Of a DNA stretch of 64,000 nucleotides, positions 12,000-23,297 are shown piece after piece. The translations under genes and the position numbers were made by a program. Below the pieces are notes generated by a model, which saw nothing but the letters and a program-made list of their open reading frames with translations, did no database searches and had not been told where the DNA came from. Location of the stretch: assembly GCA_008638415.1 (NCBI GenBank), contig VWVT01000012.1, positions 124,001 to 188,000 of the forward strand. The letters run 5' to 3'. This stretch comes from Nocardiopsis sinuspersici (GTDB lineage: Bacteria > Actinomycetota > Actinomycetes > Streptosporangiales > Streptosporangiaceae). The first letter of the stretch is position 1. Each line of letters opens with the position of its first letter.

Positions 12000-13193
12000 G
12001 TGTCCCGCCGCCTTTTCACCTCCGAGTCGGTCACCGAAGGCCATCCCGACAAGATGGCCGACCAGATCAGTGACGCGATCCTCGACGCGATGCTCACCCA
12101 GGACCCGCGCAGCCGGGTCGCGGTCGAGACGCTGATCACCACTGGTCAGGTCCACATCGCGGGTGAGGTCACCACCCAGACCTACGTCGACATCCCCGCC
12201 ATCGTGCGCGAGAAGATCCTCGAGATCGGCTACGACTCCTCCGCCAAGGGGTTCGACGGTGACTCCTGCGGGGTCAACGTCTCCATCGACGCCCAGTCCC
12301 CGGACATCGCCCAGGGTGTCGACACCGCCTACGAGGCGCGCGTCGGAAACGAGGGCGACGACCTCAACAAGCAGGGCGCCGGCGACCAGGGGCTGATGTT
12401 TGGCTACGCCAACCGTGAGACCCCGGAGCTGATGCCGCTGCCCATCAAGCTGGCGCACTCCCTCTCCGAGCGCCTCGCCGGGGTCCGCCGCAACGGCACG
12501 GTGCCCTACCTGCGCCCGGACGGCAAGACCCAGGTCACCGTCGAGTACGAGGGCAACACCCCGGTCCGCCTGGACACCGTCGTGGTCTCCAGCCAGCACT
12601 CCGCGGACATCAACCTCGACGAGATGCTCGCCCCCGACATCCGCGAGCACGTCATCGAGCCGGTCGTGGCCGCCTACGGCCTGGAGTCCGACGACTACCG
12701 GCTCCTGGTCAACCCGACCGGCCGCTTCGAGATCGGCGGCCCCATGGGTGACGCCGGCCTGACCGGCCGCAAGATCATCGTGGACACCTACGGCGGCTAC
12801 GCCCGCCACGGCGGTGGCGCCTTCTCCGGCAAGGACCCGTCGAAGGTGGACCGCTCGGCCGCCTACGCCACCCGCTGGGTCGCCAAGAACATCGTCGCCG
12901 CGGAGCTCGCCGAGCGTGCCGAGGTGCAGGTCGCCTACGCCATCGGCAAGGCCCACCCGGTCGGTGTGTTCATCGAGACCTTCGGCACCGAGAAGGTCGC
13001 CCCGGAGCTGATCGAGAAGGCCGTCAAGGAGGTCTTCGACCTGCGTCCGGCCGCGATCGTCCGCGACCTGGACCTGCTGCGCCCGATCTACTCCAAGACG
13101 GCCGCCTACGGCCACTTCGGCCGCGAGCTGCCCGAGTTCACCTGGGAGAGCACCGAACGTGCCGCCTCGCTGCGGTCCTTCGTGGGCGCCTGA
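12000..13193 (+). CDS. metK: S-adenosylmethionine synthetase
   Basis: MetK forms S-adenosylmethionine from methionine and ATP. The three-domain family motifs are all present: [19 protein letters not shown] at the N-terminus, [12 protein letters not shown] near residue 126, and the phosphate-binding glycine-rich [19 protein letters not shown] near residue 270. GTG at 12000 follows AAGGAGT at optimal distance and gives 397 residues; the ATG at 11964 lacks a site and is rejected. It is a housekeeping gene, following coaBC as in related genomes. Confidence 0.96.
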   Translation: MSRRLFTSESVTEGHPDKMADQISDAILDAMLTQDPRSRVAVETLITTGQVHIAGEVTTQTYVDIPAIVREKILEIGYDSSAKGFDGDSCGVNVSIDAQSPDIAQGVDTAYEARVGNEGDDLNKQGAGDQGLMFGYANRETPELMPLPIKLAHSLSERLAGVRRNGTVPYLRPDGKTQVTVEYEGNTPVRLDTVVVSSQHSADINLDEMLAPDIREHVIEPVVAAYGLESDDYRLLVNPTGRFEIGGPMGDAGLTGRKIIVDTYGGYARHGGGAFSGKDPSKVDRSAAYATRWVAKNIVAAELAERAEVQVAYAIGKAHPVGVFIETFGTEKVAPELIEKAVKEVFDLRPAAIVRDLDLLRPIYSKTAAYGHFGRELPEFTWESTERAASLRSFVGA

Positions 13194-13370
13194 GCCCGCA
13201 CCCTCTCCCGCGCACGTCCTCGACGCGTGGCCCGGGGGCGGACGGCCGACCGGCCGTCCGCCCCCGACGCGTGTTCGGGGCTCCTCCGCATGGCGCACGA
13301 ACAAGATGGCTACTGTGTGTTATTCCGTACATACGCAATGTTATTTCCGGGCGTGTACGCGGAGGAGATC

Positions 13371-14165
13371 ATGGCCGCAGCAACGACGGTGTCGGCACTG
13401 GGACTGGCGGCTCTGATCGCCCTGCCCGGAGCCCACCTCGCACCCGGCCAGCCGGCGAAGGCGGCCGGGGAGGTCGTGGCCGGCGCGGACGGCCTGCACG
13501 TGGACCTGGAGGCGCACACCGACCAGGAGCGGGCGGAGCCGGGCGACCGGATCCGGTACACGGTCCGGGTGCGCAACTCCGGGACCGAGGCCCTCCCCGA
13601 CGCCCGGGTCGTGCAGTTCCTGCCGTCCACGATGCGCTACGTCTCCGGGACGGGCGGGGCCGACGTGGAGGAGGGGCGGGTGACGTGGTCGCGGTCCCTG
13701 GATCCGGGCGAGCGGACGAGCATGAGAGTCACCGGCGAGGTCACCGGGGTCCGCGACGGGGGCGAGCACCCGGTCACCACGGTGTGCGCGCGCCCCGGGC
13801 CGGAAGCGGTGCTGGTCTCCTGCGACGCCGCCCTGCACAGGGTCCACGGGGCGCTGCCGCTGGTGTGGGTGGTCACGGCCCTGGCCTTCGCCGCCTCCGT
13901 GGCGCTGTGCGTCGGCGGCCTGGTGCGCCACCGGAGCACCCTGGACCAGCAGCCCGGCGGCCCCGGGACGGTGTCCGAGCGTGAGAGCGCGCCCGAGCCC
14001 GCACCCGCGCCCGTGCGCGAGCCCGCGCCTGTGGCGGTGGCGGAGCCGGCGCCCCGGCCCGCACCGGAGCCCGAGCGCGTCCCCGAGACGGTGGCCGGAC
14101 CCGTGCCCGTGCCCGGGGCGGGTGCGTCCCGGGAGAGGGTCGCCGAACTGGACGGACGGACCTAG
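13371..14165 (+). CDS. Secreted or membrane-anchored DUF11-type protein
   Basis: I do not recognise a specific function. The ATG at 13371 follows GGAGGAG and gives 264 residues. The N-terminus is hydrophobic and reads as a signal peptide (MAAATTVSALGLAALIALPG). Residues about 45-150 form a beta-rich DUF11/CARDB-like domain: EPGDRIRYTVRVRNSGTEAL, then VTWSRSLDPGERTSMRV. A transmembrane helix follows (LPLVWVVTALAFAASVALCV), and the last 75 residues are Pro/Ala/Glu-rich with repeated PAP and EPAP units. This suggests an outward-facing adhesive or scaffold domain anchored by a single helix. It stands alone, with an AT-richer promoter-like region at 13310-13350. Confidence 0.6.
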   Translation: MAAATTVSALGLAALIALPGAHLAPGQPAKAAGEVVAGADGLHVDLEAHTDQERAEPGDRIRYTVRVRNSGTEALPDARVVQFLPSTMRYVSGTGGADVEEGRVTWSRSLDPGERTSMRVTGEVTGVRDGGEHPVTTVCARPGPEAVLVSCDAALHRVHGALPLVWVVTALAFAASVALCVGGLVRHRSTLDQQPGGPGTVSERESAPEPAPAPVREPAPVAVAEPAPRPAPEPERVPETVAGPVPVPGAGASRERVAELDGRT

Positions 14166-14409
14166 GTCCTGTCCGGTGGACTCGGTGCTGTGCCGCTGGG
14201 GTTGGCGAGGGCGCCGACGGGGTTCTGGAGGCCGCGCAGGTGCGTCCGTGAGGTACGAGCGGGTGCACCGCAGGGGCCGAAGGTTCCCGTGCCTGCGGCG
14301 TCCGAGCACGAGGTGAAGCGCAGCGGAGCCTCAAGGAGGAGGCACCGCCCTGGGTTCTGCTCGGTGGACCGGGGTCCTGTGCCGCCGGGGGCGCCGACTC
14401 GCCGGCGCC

Positions 14410-14943
14410 CTACCCGGACCGCGGGGCCTCCCGTGTCCGGGCCTGGTGCCGGCGGGCCTTGATCCGGTTCCCGCAGGTCCGCATCGAGCACCACCGCGCG
14501 GTGTTGGCACGGCTGCGGTCCAGCAGGAAGAGGCGGCACTCGGGGTTCTCGCACGGCCGCAGGCGGCCGGGCATGCGTTCTTTGACGTCCGCCCACGCGA
14601 GCACGAGCTCCACGGCGAGCCTGCGCTCCGGCGGCACCTCCAAGTGCCACTCGATGCCCGACGCGCAGGGCCGCGGGACTCTGCGAACGCCTGCGAGGAC
14701 CCGGCGCAGACGGGGCTCCGCCGGGGTGCCCGACTCCACCGCCTGGAGCGCGTCCCGGGCGGTGAGCAGCCACCGGCGCTCCTCGTCGCCGCCGAGGCCC
14801 CCGTGCTCCCGCGCCCACCCGTCCACCCCGTGGTCCTCGCGCCACAGGTCCCGGCGCCGGCCGTCCGTGACGGGGGTGCTGTTCAGCGCCTGCATCAGGG
14901 CTTGGTCGTCCAACACGGGCCCCACCTTCCCATCTAACTCCAT
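14410..14943 (-). CDS. CGNR zinc-finger protein (ABATE-like), putative regulator
   Basis: The C-terminus holds the CGNR zinc finger, CENPECRLFLLDRSRANTAR followed by WCSMRTCGNRIKARRHQART, with four cysteines spaced to bind zinc and a basic tail. The N-terminal about 110 residues match the length of the stress-linked ABATE region that usually precedes it, but I see no distinct motif there. The start is uncertain: ATG at 14943 (177 residues) or GTG at 14925. It is divergent from the alpha/beta hydrolase at 15025, with only 81 bases between, so it probably regulates that gene. Its DNA targets are unknown. Confidence 0.7.
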   Translation of the reverse strand: MELDGKVGPVLDDQALMQALNSTPVTDGRRRDLWREDHGVDGWAREHGGLGGDEERRWLLTARDALQAVESGTPAEPRLRRVLAGVRRVPRPCASGIEWHLEVPPERRLAVELVLAWADVKERMPGRLRPCENPECRLFLLDRSRANTARWCSMRTCGNRIKARRHQARTREAPRSG

Positions 14944-14951
14944 CAAGTGGT

Positions 14952-14980
14952 TTGACAGGTTACCCCCGGGGCGGTCTACT
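14952..14980 (+). promoter_or_regulatory. Consensus promoter for the alpha/beta hydrolase
   Basis: TTGACA (14952-14957) matches the -35 consensus exactly, and TCTACT (14975-14980) lies 17 bases on. GGTTACCC at 14958 and GGGATAACC at 14990 form an imperfect inverted pair around the start region and could be an operator for the divergent CGNR protein. Confidence 0.55.
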
Positions 14981-15024
14981 GAGCACCCAGGGATAACCAC
15001 CATAATCCATTTAAGGGGTTAGGC

Positions 15025-15900
15025 ATGGTCGAGGTCCGCCACCAGTACGCGACAGTGCGGGGACATCGCGTCTTCTACCGCGAGGCAGGAGCCCGCGAGG
15101 CGCCCGCGCTCGTACTCCTGCACGGCTTCCCCTCCAGCTCACGCATGTTCCGCCACCTCATTCCGGCGCTGGCCGACCGGTTCCACGTCATCGCCCCCGA
15201 CCACCTCGGCTTCGGCAGCTCCGACGCCCCGCCCGTGGACGCGTTCACCTACACCTTCGACTCCCTGACCGACGTCACCGCGGCCCTCCTGGCCCGGCTC
15301 GGCCTCACCCGGTACGCCCTGTACGTCCAGGACTACGGCGCACCCGTCGGCTGGCGGCTGGCCCTGCGCGACCCGGGCGCGGTCACCGCGGTGGTCACGC
15401 AGAGCGGCAACGCCTACGAGGACGGCTTCGTACCGGATTTCTGGAGACCCGTGTGGGCGTACTGGGAGGACCCGGGGCCCCGCACCGAACCCGCCGTCCG
15501 TGCCGCCCTCTCGCTCGACGCCATCCGCTGGCAGTACCTGCACGGAGTGGACCGGCCCGAGCTGGTCGACCCCGACACCTGGGCCGCCGACCACCGCGAG
15601 GTCAACCGGCGGGGCAACGACCTCGTGCAACTCGCCCTGTTCCGCGACTACGCCGCCAATCCACCCCTCTACCCCCGGGTGCACGCCTACTTCCGGGAGC
15701 GCAGGGTCCCCCTCCTCGCGGTCTGGGGAGCGGGCGACGAGATCTTCGGCCCGGACGGAGCACGCGCCTTCACGAGGGACCTGCCGGACGCGGAGGTCCA
15801 CCTGGTCCCCGGAGGCGGGCACTTCCTGCTCGAAAGCCACCTGGACACCGTGGCCGGGTACATCCGCGGGTTCCTGACCGTCGCCGAACCACCGGCGTGA
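15025..15900 (+). CDS. Alpha/beta hydrolase, epoxide hydrolase/haloalkane dehalogenase-like
   Basis: This 291-residue alpha/beta-fold enzyme has the oxyanion motif LLHGFPSSSRMFRHL near residue 32, DHLGFGSSD near 65, and an aspartate nucleophile elbow VQDYGAPVGW near 109. An acidic residue follows in VWGAGDEIFG near 232, and the catalytic His is in VPGGGHFLLESH near 261. An Asp rather than Ser nucleophile places it with epoxide hydrolases and haloalkane dehalogenases, which form an alkyl-enzyme ester. The substrate cannot be told from sequence. A strong promoter and a divergent CGNR regulator suggest inducible expression. Confidence 0.8.
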   Translation: MVEVRHQYATVRGHRVFYREAGAREAPALVLLHGFPSSSRMFRHLIPALADRFHVIAPDHLGFGSSDAPPVDAFTYTFDSLTDVTAALLARLGLTRYALYVQDYGAPVGWRLALRDPGAVTAVVTQSGNAYEDGFVPDFWRPVWAYWEDPGPRTEPAVRAALSLDAIRWQYLHGVDRPELVDPDTWAADHREVNRRGNDLVQLALFRDYAANPPLYPRVHAYFRERRVPLLAVWGAGDEIFGPDGARAFTRDLPDAEVHLVPGGGHFLLESHLDTVAGYIRGFLTVAEPPA

Positions 15901-16015
15901 GGCCCGAGGAGCTCCCGGGCAGGGTGAACGGGCTCCTCGAAGCCGCGCTCCGGACGGCGTGCGCCGCCCGCGACGGGCAGCGCCCCCGGGCGCGCCCCTG
16001 AGAGGCGCACACGCG

Positions 16016-16049
16016 GACGGGCCGCGCCCCCTGGGGGACGCGGCCCGTC
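16016..16049. terminator. Bidirectional hairpin between convergent genes
   Basis: Perfect 11-base arms, GACGGGCCGCG (16016-16026) and its complement (16039-16049), with an inner CCCC/GGGG extension, sit between the hydrolase stop and the convergent DUF349 gene stop. The position suits a shared terminator, although there is no T-run. Confidence 0.6.
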
Positions 16050-16065
16050 AGTCGCCCTGCCGGAC

Positions 16066-17298
16066 TCAGCTCAGCTCGTTGAGCGCCTTCTCCGCCTCGG
16101 CCAGCCACGAGCGGCGGGCCTCCAGCGCGTCCTCGTACTCCCTGACCCGGCGGTCGTCGCCCTTGGCCCGGGCCTTGTCCAGCTTGGCCTCCAGCCCGCT
16201 GATGGCCGACGCCAGCTGGGCGACCGTGTCCTCGGCGCGGGCCCGCGCCTCGGGGCTGGTGCGCTCCCACTCGGCCGCCTCGGCCTTGCGCACGCCGTCC
16301 TCGATCTGCCGGAAGGCGCCCTCCAACTGGTCGCGCACGTCGCGCGGCAGCTCACCGGCCTCCTCCCAGGCCTCCTGGAAGTCGCGCAGCCGGGCACGCG
16401 CCCGGCGCGGGTCGGCGATGCCGGGGATCTCCGCCCTGGCCTCGGCCAGGATGCGCTCCTTGGCGTCGGCGTTGACCCGCAGTTCGGCGTCGCGCTCGGC
16501 GAAGGTGGCGTTGCGCGCGTCGAAGAAGGTGTCCTGCGCGGCCTTGAAGCGCGCCCACAGCTTGTCCTCGCTGGCCCTGTCCGCCCGGCCGCTGCTCTTC
16601 CACCGCTGCATCAGGTCGCGGTAGGCGCGGGCCGTGGGACCCCAGTCGGTGGAGCCCGCCAGCGACTCGGCCTCCTCCACGATGCGCTCCTTCTCCACGC
16701 GCACCGTCTCGCGCTCCTGGTCCAGGTTGGCGAAGTAGGCCTTGCGCCGCTTGGAGAAGGAGTTGCGCGCCGCCGACATGCGCTTCCACAGAGCCTGCTC
16801 GGTGGGGCGGTCGGCCCGCGGGGCCTTCTTCCACTCCTCGATGAGCTGGAGCATCCGCTCACCGCCGGACTTCCAGTGCGTCGTCTCCACCGAGACCCGC
16901 TCGGCCTCGGCGACGATGCGCTCCTTGATCTCCCGGGCCTGACCGCGTGCCTGCTCCTGGGCCTGCTTCTGCTCGACCTTGCGCTCCTCGGCGCGGTCCG
17001 CCAGCGCGTCCAGCCGCTTCATCAGCGCTTCCAGGTCACCGACCGCGTTCGCCTCCCGGACGGAGTCGCGCAGCTTGTCGATGCTCGCCATCGCGGCGGA
17101 GGCGGACAGGTCCGTGCTGCGGAGCCGCTTCTCCAGCAGCTCCACCTCGGTGCGCAGGGATTCGTACTTGCGATGGAAGAAGGTCAGGGCCTCCTCCGGC
17201 GCCCCGGCCTGCCACGATCCGACGACCCGTTCGCCTTCGCTCGTGCGCACGTAGACCGTGCCGTCGTCGTCTACGCGGCCCCAAGGGTCCGTGGTCAC
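16066..17298 (-). CDS. DUF349 domain protein
   Basis: This 410-residue, highly charged, mostly helical protein has DUF349 repeats recognisable as W-[KR]-x-[SA]-G-R units: LMQRWKSSGRADRASEDKLW, LIEEWKKAPRADRPTEQALW and the related LRDFQEAWEEAGELPRDVRD. The first 75 residues are a small beta domain (DPWGRVDDDGTVYVRTSEGE) common in the actinobacterial versions. Long runs rich in Glu, Arg and Lys should form coiled coils. The start is GTG 17298 after AGGAGGACAC. Family function is poorly known; no enzymatic motif is visible. It is a single gene convergent with the hydrolase. Confidence 0.8.
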   Translation of the reverse strand: MTTDPWGRVDDDGTVYVRTSEGERVVGSWQAGAPEEALTFFHRKYESLRTEVELLEKRLRSTDLSASAAMASIDKLRDSVREANAVGDLEALMKRLDALADRAEERKVEQKQAQEQARGQAREIKERIVAEAERVSVETTHWKSGGERMLQLIEEWKKAPRADRPTEQALWKRMSAARNSFSKRRKAYFANLDQERETVRVEKERIVEEAESLAGSTDWGPTARAYRDLMQRWKSSGRADRASEDKLWARFKAAQDTFFDARNATFAERDAELRVNADAKERILAEARAEIPGIADPRRARARLRDFQEAWEEAGELPRDVRDQLEGAFRQIEDGVRKAEAAEWERTSPEARARAEDTVAQLASAISGLEAKLDKARAKGDDRRVREYEDALEARRSWLAEAEKALNELS

Positions 17299-17752
17299 CG
17301 TGTCCTCCTGCTGTCATGAGCCCGGCCGTGGGACGGGTTCGTGTCGTCGCGTCGTGTTCCTCGCCGGTTCGTGATGGGAACCACCGTGCTCAGCACGATA
17401 TCCATACGATTCGGCGGTGGGCGCCGCGCCGTGATTCGGATCTGCGCAGATCATGGATGTCCGCGCGCCCTCGGGAGCCCGGCCGGGAGCCCTCCCGCCC
17501 AGCAGAGGCGCAGGTAGGGGCCTCGACGTACACCAAGGACGGTGACCAATATGGCATTACCACGCGGTTTGGCAAAGAGCCCGGCCGCGCGCGGTGATCG
17601 AATGGTGATCAAACGCTTTCCACCGTCCGGCGTTCGGGTCGCCTCCCCTTCCGTGTCTCGGTAGGCTCTGCTAACGGGAGTCCGCGTGTTCGGCCCGCGA
17701 ACCCGCCCGCCCCGTGACCGCGCACCCGACCGAGGACAGGACGACACCCGCC
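17299..17752. other. Divergent spacer between DUF349 gene and metallo-hydrolase gene
   Basis: These 454 bases separate two divergent genes and must hold both promoters. A perfect 14-base palindrome lies at 17439-17452. TAGGCT near 17662 could be the -10 of the rightward gene. I see no convincing small gene. Confidence 0.5.
17439..17452. promoter_or_regulatory. 14-base palindrome in divergent spacer
   Basis: GATCTGCGCAGATC is a perfect palindrome about 140 bases upstream of the DUF349 start. It could be a dimeric regulator site; none is identified. Confidence 0.3.
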
Positions 17753-18430
17753 GTGCTCATCGCCGCACTTCCCACCGGGCCCCTCGCCGCGAACTGCTAC
17801 GTGCTCGCACCGGCCCCGGGCGGCGACTGCGTCATCGTCGACCCGGGCCAGGAGGCCACCGAGCAGGTCGACAAGGCCCTGGCCGAGCACTCCCTGACCC
17901 CCGTCGCGGTACTGCTCACCCACGGCCACTTCGACCACGTGTGGTCGGCCGCCGAGATCTGCGAGCGCCACGGGGTCCCCGTCCACCTGCACGCCGCCGA
18001 CCGCGGCCTGCTCACCGAGCCCGCCTCCGGGGTGGACCCGGGCTTCGCCGCCCAGTTGTCCGCCCTGCTGGGGCCGGGCCCGCACACCGAGCCCGAGGAG
18101 ATGGTGGAGGTCTCCGGCGGCGACACCCTCACCCTGGCCGGACTGGACTTCGAGGTCGAGCACACCCCCGGGCACACCCCCGGCTCGGTCGTCTACACGG
18201 TGGCCACCGAGGACGGCGTCCCCGTGATGTTCGCCGGGGACCTGGTCTTCGCCGGGTCCATCGGCCGCACCGACTTCCCCGGCGGCGACCACGCCGCCAT
18301 GCTGCGCAGCCTCGCGAGCGCCGTGCTGGGCCGCCCCGACGACACCCAGGTCCTGCCCGGCCACGGCCCGGCCACCACCGTCGGGCGCGAGCGCACCACC
18401 AACCCCTACCTGCGCGATACCGCCGGCTGA
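17753..18430 (+). CDS. Metallo-beta-lactamase fold hydrolase (glyoxalase II-like)
   Basis: The metal-binding signature LLTHGHFDHVWSA near residue 60 (HxHxDH), a downstream His in EHTPGHTPGSVVY, an Asp in MFAGDLVFAGSIGRTDFPGG and a C-terminal His in VLPGHGPATTVGRE give the full dinuclear site of glyoxalase II-type thioesterases. Actinomycete homologues begin at MLIA, matching GTG 17753, which has GAGGACAGGA upstream; the longer GTG at 17714 lacks a site. The length is 225 residues. The substrate may be a glutathione-independent thioester such as a mycothiol adduct, which is inference only. It precedes aspS, as in several actinomycetes. Confidence 0.82.
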   Translation: MLIAALPTGPLAANCYVLAPAPGGDCVIVDPGQEATEQVDKALAEHSLTPVAVLLTHGHFDHVWSAAEICERHGVPVHLHAADRGLLTEPASGVDPGFAAQLSALLGPGPHTEPEEMVEVSGGDTLTLAGLDFEVEHTPGHTPGSVVYTVATEDGVPVMFAGDLVFAGSIGRTDFPGGDHAAMLRSLASAVLGRPDDTQVLPGHGPATTVGRERTTNPYLRDTAG

Positions 18431-18693
18431 CCGCGCGTCCCGGCCCCTCCCGCACCGCAGGAACGACGTATGACCACCCAGCACCACCGAGGCGTCCACC
18501 ACCCGGCCCTCCGACCGCGCGACGGACGAGATATCCGCACCGGCCCCGCCTGAGGGCGGGTTCCGGTGGTTGCACACCGCCCTCTCCCGGATCCCTCCGC
18601 CGGGTGCCCGCGGGCCGTGTGCGCGGGACAGGCTCGTACCGAAGCGCAGGTCGGGCACACTTGACATGAACAAGACGCTGAAGGAGAAGTCCG

Positions 18694-20442
<1,749 letters not shown>

Positions 20443-20465
20443 GACGTTGAGGGACGACGCCCTCC

Positions 20466-20497
20466 GGGGGCGGTGCGCGGATCCGCGCACCGCCCCC
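20466..20497. terminator. Perfect 32-base palindromic terminator after aspS
   Basis: Two 16-base arms, 20466-20481 and 20482-20497, are exact complements with no unpaired centre. It begins 23 bases after the aspS stop. No T-run follows, as is common in high-GC actinomycetes. Confidence 0.65.
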
Positions 20498-21241
20498 GTC
20501 GTGTGCGCGCGGTACGGCCCCCGGGGATCCATGCGCGCGCGGTACGGCGACGTCATACGCAGCGTTCAACGTGACGGCCTCGGGGGTCCACGCGCACGCG
20601 GTGCGGCCCCGCGCGGTACCCGTCACCAGTGGGAAAGCGTCGAAAACGCCAGGTGCACGCCAGGTCCTCGGATGGCCGGAGAATTTCGCATCGGATGGCG
20701 CGTGCCCGGATTCGTCCTACTTTGGACTTGCCGTATTCGTTCACACGGAGAAAACTGTCCGTTATCGGGCGATGGTGGAGGGTGCGAACGTGGCCGGACA
20801 CGGCCGCACGGGCCGGGTACGGATGCGCGGAGAGCCGTCATCCCCTACCGTTGAGGGCGAATCACCCCTCTCGAACCGCGACGAGCACGTGTCTGGAGTG
20901 AACACGTCGCATTCACGGGACTTCCCGTGCGCGGCCGAAAGTGGTGATGGAGTTCTTCTGCGCCATTGAGTCACACGAGCGTAACGATTCACACCCCGTG
21001 CTCAGCCGAATACGGCCGTGGGCGTGGAATTCGGCGCCAGTCCATCCCGCCGGCGAACCGCCGGAACCCGTGTCCGGCTGGTCCGCACGGCGGCCGGGCG
21101 GTACGGACGTCGGCGCCCTCCCCGGTCCGGAGCCGGAACCGGCCCCATCCCGGACACTAGAATGATCCGGTCGGAACGTTCAGGGGTGACCGCGCCTGAG
21201 CGCGGGTGTGACGTCCGAGACGACATGAGGATGAGTCATAC
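20498..21241. other. Long spacer between aspS and the PAS/PP2C gene
   Basis: These 744 bases show no convincing gene on either strand; the short open frames have erratic third-position composition. A 14-base direct repeat, GCGCGCGGTACGGC, occurs at 20505-20518 and 20535-20548, with a partial copy near 20606. The part from 20630 to 21000 is less GC-rich and probably contains the promoter of the downstream sensor-phosphatase. Confidence 0.45.
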
Positions 21242-23275
21242 GTGAACGGAAAACGCGCTGCAGGCGATGGTTCCGAGGGCGCCCTCGCGGAGGCGTTCTC
21301 CCACGCCCCCGAACCCATGGCGCTCGCCCTGGCCGACGGCGCGGTCCTGCACGCCAACCTGGCCTTCACCGAGCTCTTCGGCCTGGAGGAGGCCGACCTC
21401 GTCGGCCGGACCTGGTACGACCTCCTCGACGGTGACGACGCCCAGCGCGGCGCCCGCGCCCACGACGAGGCCCTCGCGGGGCACTGGGGCCGCCGCGCGC
21501 GCCTGCGCCTGAGCGTGAGCGACAAGGCCGCCCACCTGGTGGAGGCCGAACTGCGCCCCCTGCCCGGGAAGGAGGCCGGCGGCACGCACGTGGTCGCGCT
21601 GCTGCACGTGCTCTCCACCGAGGAGACCGACCTGCGGGTGATCGGCGAACTGCGCACCGACAACTCCGACTCCGTCCTGTGGAGCCTGGACCTGGGCACC
21701 GGCCGCCTGCGCGAGCTCTTCGGCCCCACGCCGCTCGGCGCCCTGCTGGCCGGGAACGACCGTGAGCTCGAACGCATCCTGGAGCGGGTCCACCCCGACG
21801 ACATCGCGCGCGTACGCGACGCCATGTCCGCCTCCTTCGCCGGGCGCGACTACGAGCAGCGCTTCCGCGTCTTCGACCGCCTCGGCGACGAGCGCTCCCT
21901 GCACGTACGCGCCCGCTACGTGCCCGGCGAACCCGACCGCCTGGTCGGCATCGTCGACGACGTCACCGAGCACGTCCAGCTCGTCCGGCGCCTCGCCGAC
22001 CGCCGCCGTACCGAGGCCGAGCACGGCCGCCTGGTCACCGAGCTGTCCTCCAAGCTCGTCTCGGCCACCACCGTCGACAAGGTCATGGACCTGCTCAGCG
22101 AGGAGTTCCTGCCGATCTTCGGCGGCGTGCAGGCCATAGCCCTCTACGTGGAGAACGGGTTGCTGCGCAGCTCGCCCAACGCCCACGGCCGGGGCGGCGC
22201 CGTCAACAACATCAACAGCATCGACGGCCGCCGCGCCGACGACACCGACTTCCCCATGGGCGCCGTCATCCAGGACCGCCAGCCGCGTTTCTTCGAGAGC
22301 CGCGCCGAGATCATCAGCCGCTTTCCCGCGGCCGTCGAACTCATGCGCCAGGTACGCGGCCAGGCCTGGGCCACCGTGCCGATCTTCGGCGACGGCAAGG
22401 TCGCCCTCGGCGTCTGGCAGATGGTGTGGGACCGCCCCCACCACGCCAGCCGCGACGAGCGCGCCCTGATGCTCACCTTCGCCGGACTCGCGGGACAGGC
22501 CCTGCAGCGCATCAAGGCCCAGCAGGCCGAGCTGGAGCTGGCCGACGCCGTGCAGCGCCGCATGCTGCCCCGCCAGGTGGCCAGCTTCCCCGACATGGAC
22601 ATCGCCACCAAGTATCTGCCCTCCCGCGCGGACTGGCGCATCTGCGGCGACTTCTACGACGTCATCGAGCTGCCCGAGAGCAAGGTCGGCCTCCTGGTCG
22701 GCGACGTGCAGGGGCACGGTGTGGAGGCCGCCGCCGCCATGGGCCAGATCCGCGTGGCCTTTCGCGCCTACGCCTCCAACCAGTCCGACCCGGGGGTGGT
22801 CCTGGGGGAGACCAACCGCCTGCTCACCGAGACCGGTGAGATCGTCTTCGCCACCTGCGGCTACCTCGTCGTGGACCGCGAGAGCGGCGTCATGCAGGCG
22901 GCCTGGGCCGGGCAGCCGCCGGCCGTGCTGGCCTCCAAGGGCGGCTACGAGATCTGGGAGCCCGAGACCGGTCCGCCGCTGGGGGTGCTCCCCAGCGCCG
23001 AGTATCCCGTCACCACCCGCATGCTCCCGCCCGGGACCTCCCTGCTGCTGTGCTCGGACGGGCTCGTGGAGAGCTCCCAGATCCCCATGGGCGAGGGGCT
23101 CGCCCAGGTCGGCGCGGCCCTGGCCGAGCACTCCGAGTCGCCCGAGGACGCCGCGGACGTCCTGGCCGAGATGGCCCCCGCCGGGCGCGGTGACGACATC
23201 GCCCTGCTGGTCACCCGCATGGTCTCCTCCGCCGATCTCGCGCGCAGCCGGGCCGCGGTGGCGTCGGGGACCTGA
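21242..23275 (+). CDS. PAS-PAS-GAF-PP2C phosphatase (RsbU/SpoIIE type)
   Basis: This 677-residue protein is predicted cytoplasmic, with no membrane helix. Residues about 15-125 are a PAS domain ([20 protein letters not shown]). A second PAS follows at about 135-250 ([13 protein letters not shown]), then a short coiled coil ([20 protein letters not shown]) and a GAF domain at about 270-430. The C-terminal 230 residues are a SpoIIE/PP2C phosphatase with [20 protein letters not shown] and [15 protein letters not shown] as metal-binding motifs and [12 protein letters not shown]. Such proteins usually dephosphorylate anti-sigma-factor antagonists in response to a ligand. There is no C-terminal kinase domain, and no sigma factor gene is nearby. 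The start is GTG 21242 after GAGGATGAG. Confidence 0.85.
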   Translation: MNGKRAAGDGSEGALAEAFSHAPEPMALALADGAVLHANLAFTELFGLEEADLVGRTWYDLLDGDDAQRGARAHDEALAGHWGRRARLRLSVSDKAAHLVEAELRPLPGKEAGGTHVVALLHVLSTEETDLRVIGELRTDNSDSVLWSLDLGTGRLRELFGPTPLGALLAGNDRELERILERVHPDDIARVRDAMSASFAGRDYEQRFRVFDRLGDERSLHVRARYVPGEPDRLVGIVDDVTEHVQLVRRLADRRRTEAEHGRLVTELSSKLVSATTVDKVMDLLSEEFLPIFGGVQAIALYVENGLLRSSPNAHGRGGAVNNINSIDGRRADDTDFPMGAVIQDRQPRFFESRAEIISRFPAAVELMRQVRGQAWATVPIFGDGKVALGVWQMVWDRPHHASRDERALMLTFAGLAGQALQRIKAQQAELELADAVQRRMLPRQVASFPDMDIATKYLPSRADWRICGDFYDVIELPESKVGLLVGDVQGHGVEAAAAMGQIRVAFRAYASNQSDPGVVLGETNRLLTETGEIVFATCGYLVVDRESGVMQAAWAGQPPAVLASKGGYEIWEPETGPPLGVLPSAEYPVTTRMLPPGTSLLLCSDGLVESSQIPMGEGLAQVGAALAEHSESPEDAADVLAEMAPAGRGDDIALLVTRMVSSADLARSRAAVASGT

Positions 23276-23297
23276 CCGCTCCGGTTACGCTGGGGAC

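Noticed and set aside
20571..21165. Several 70-130 codon frames in the aspS downstream spacer
   Set aside because: No ribosome sites, inconsistent codon composition and no recognisable domains.
21236..23131. A 631-residue minus-strand open frame
   Set aside because: Mirror of the PAS/GAF/PP2C gene, whose domain motifs are clear on the plus strand.
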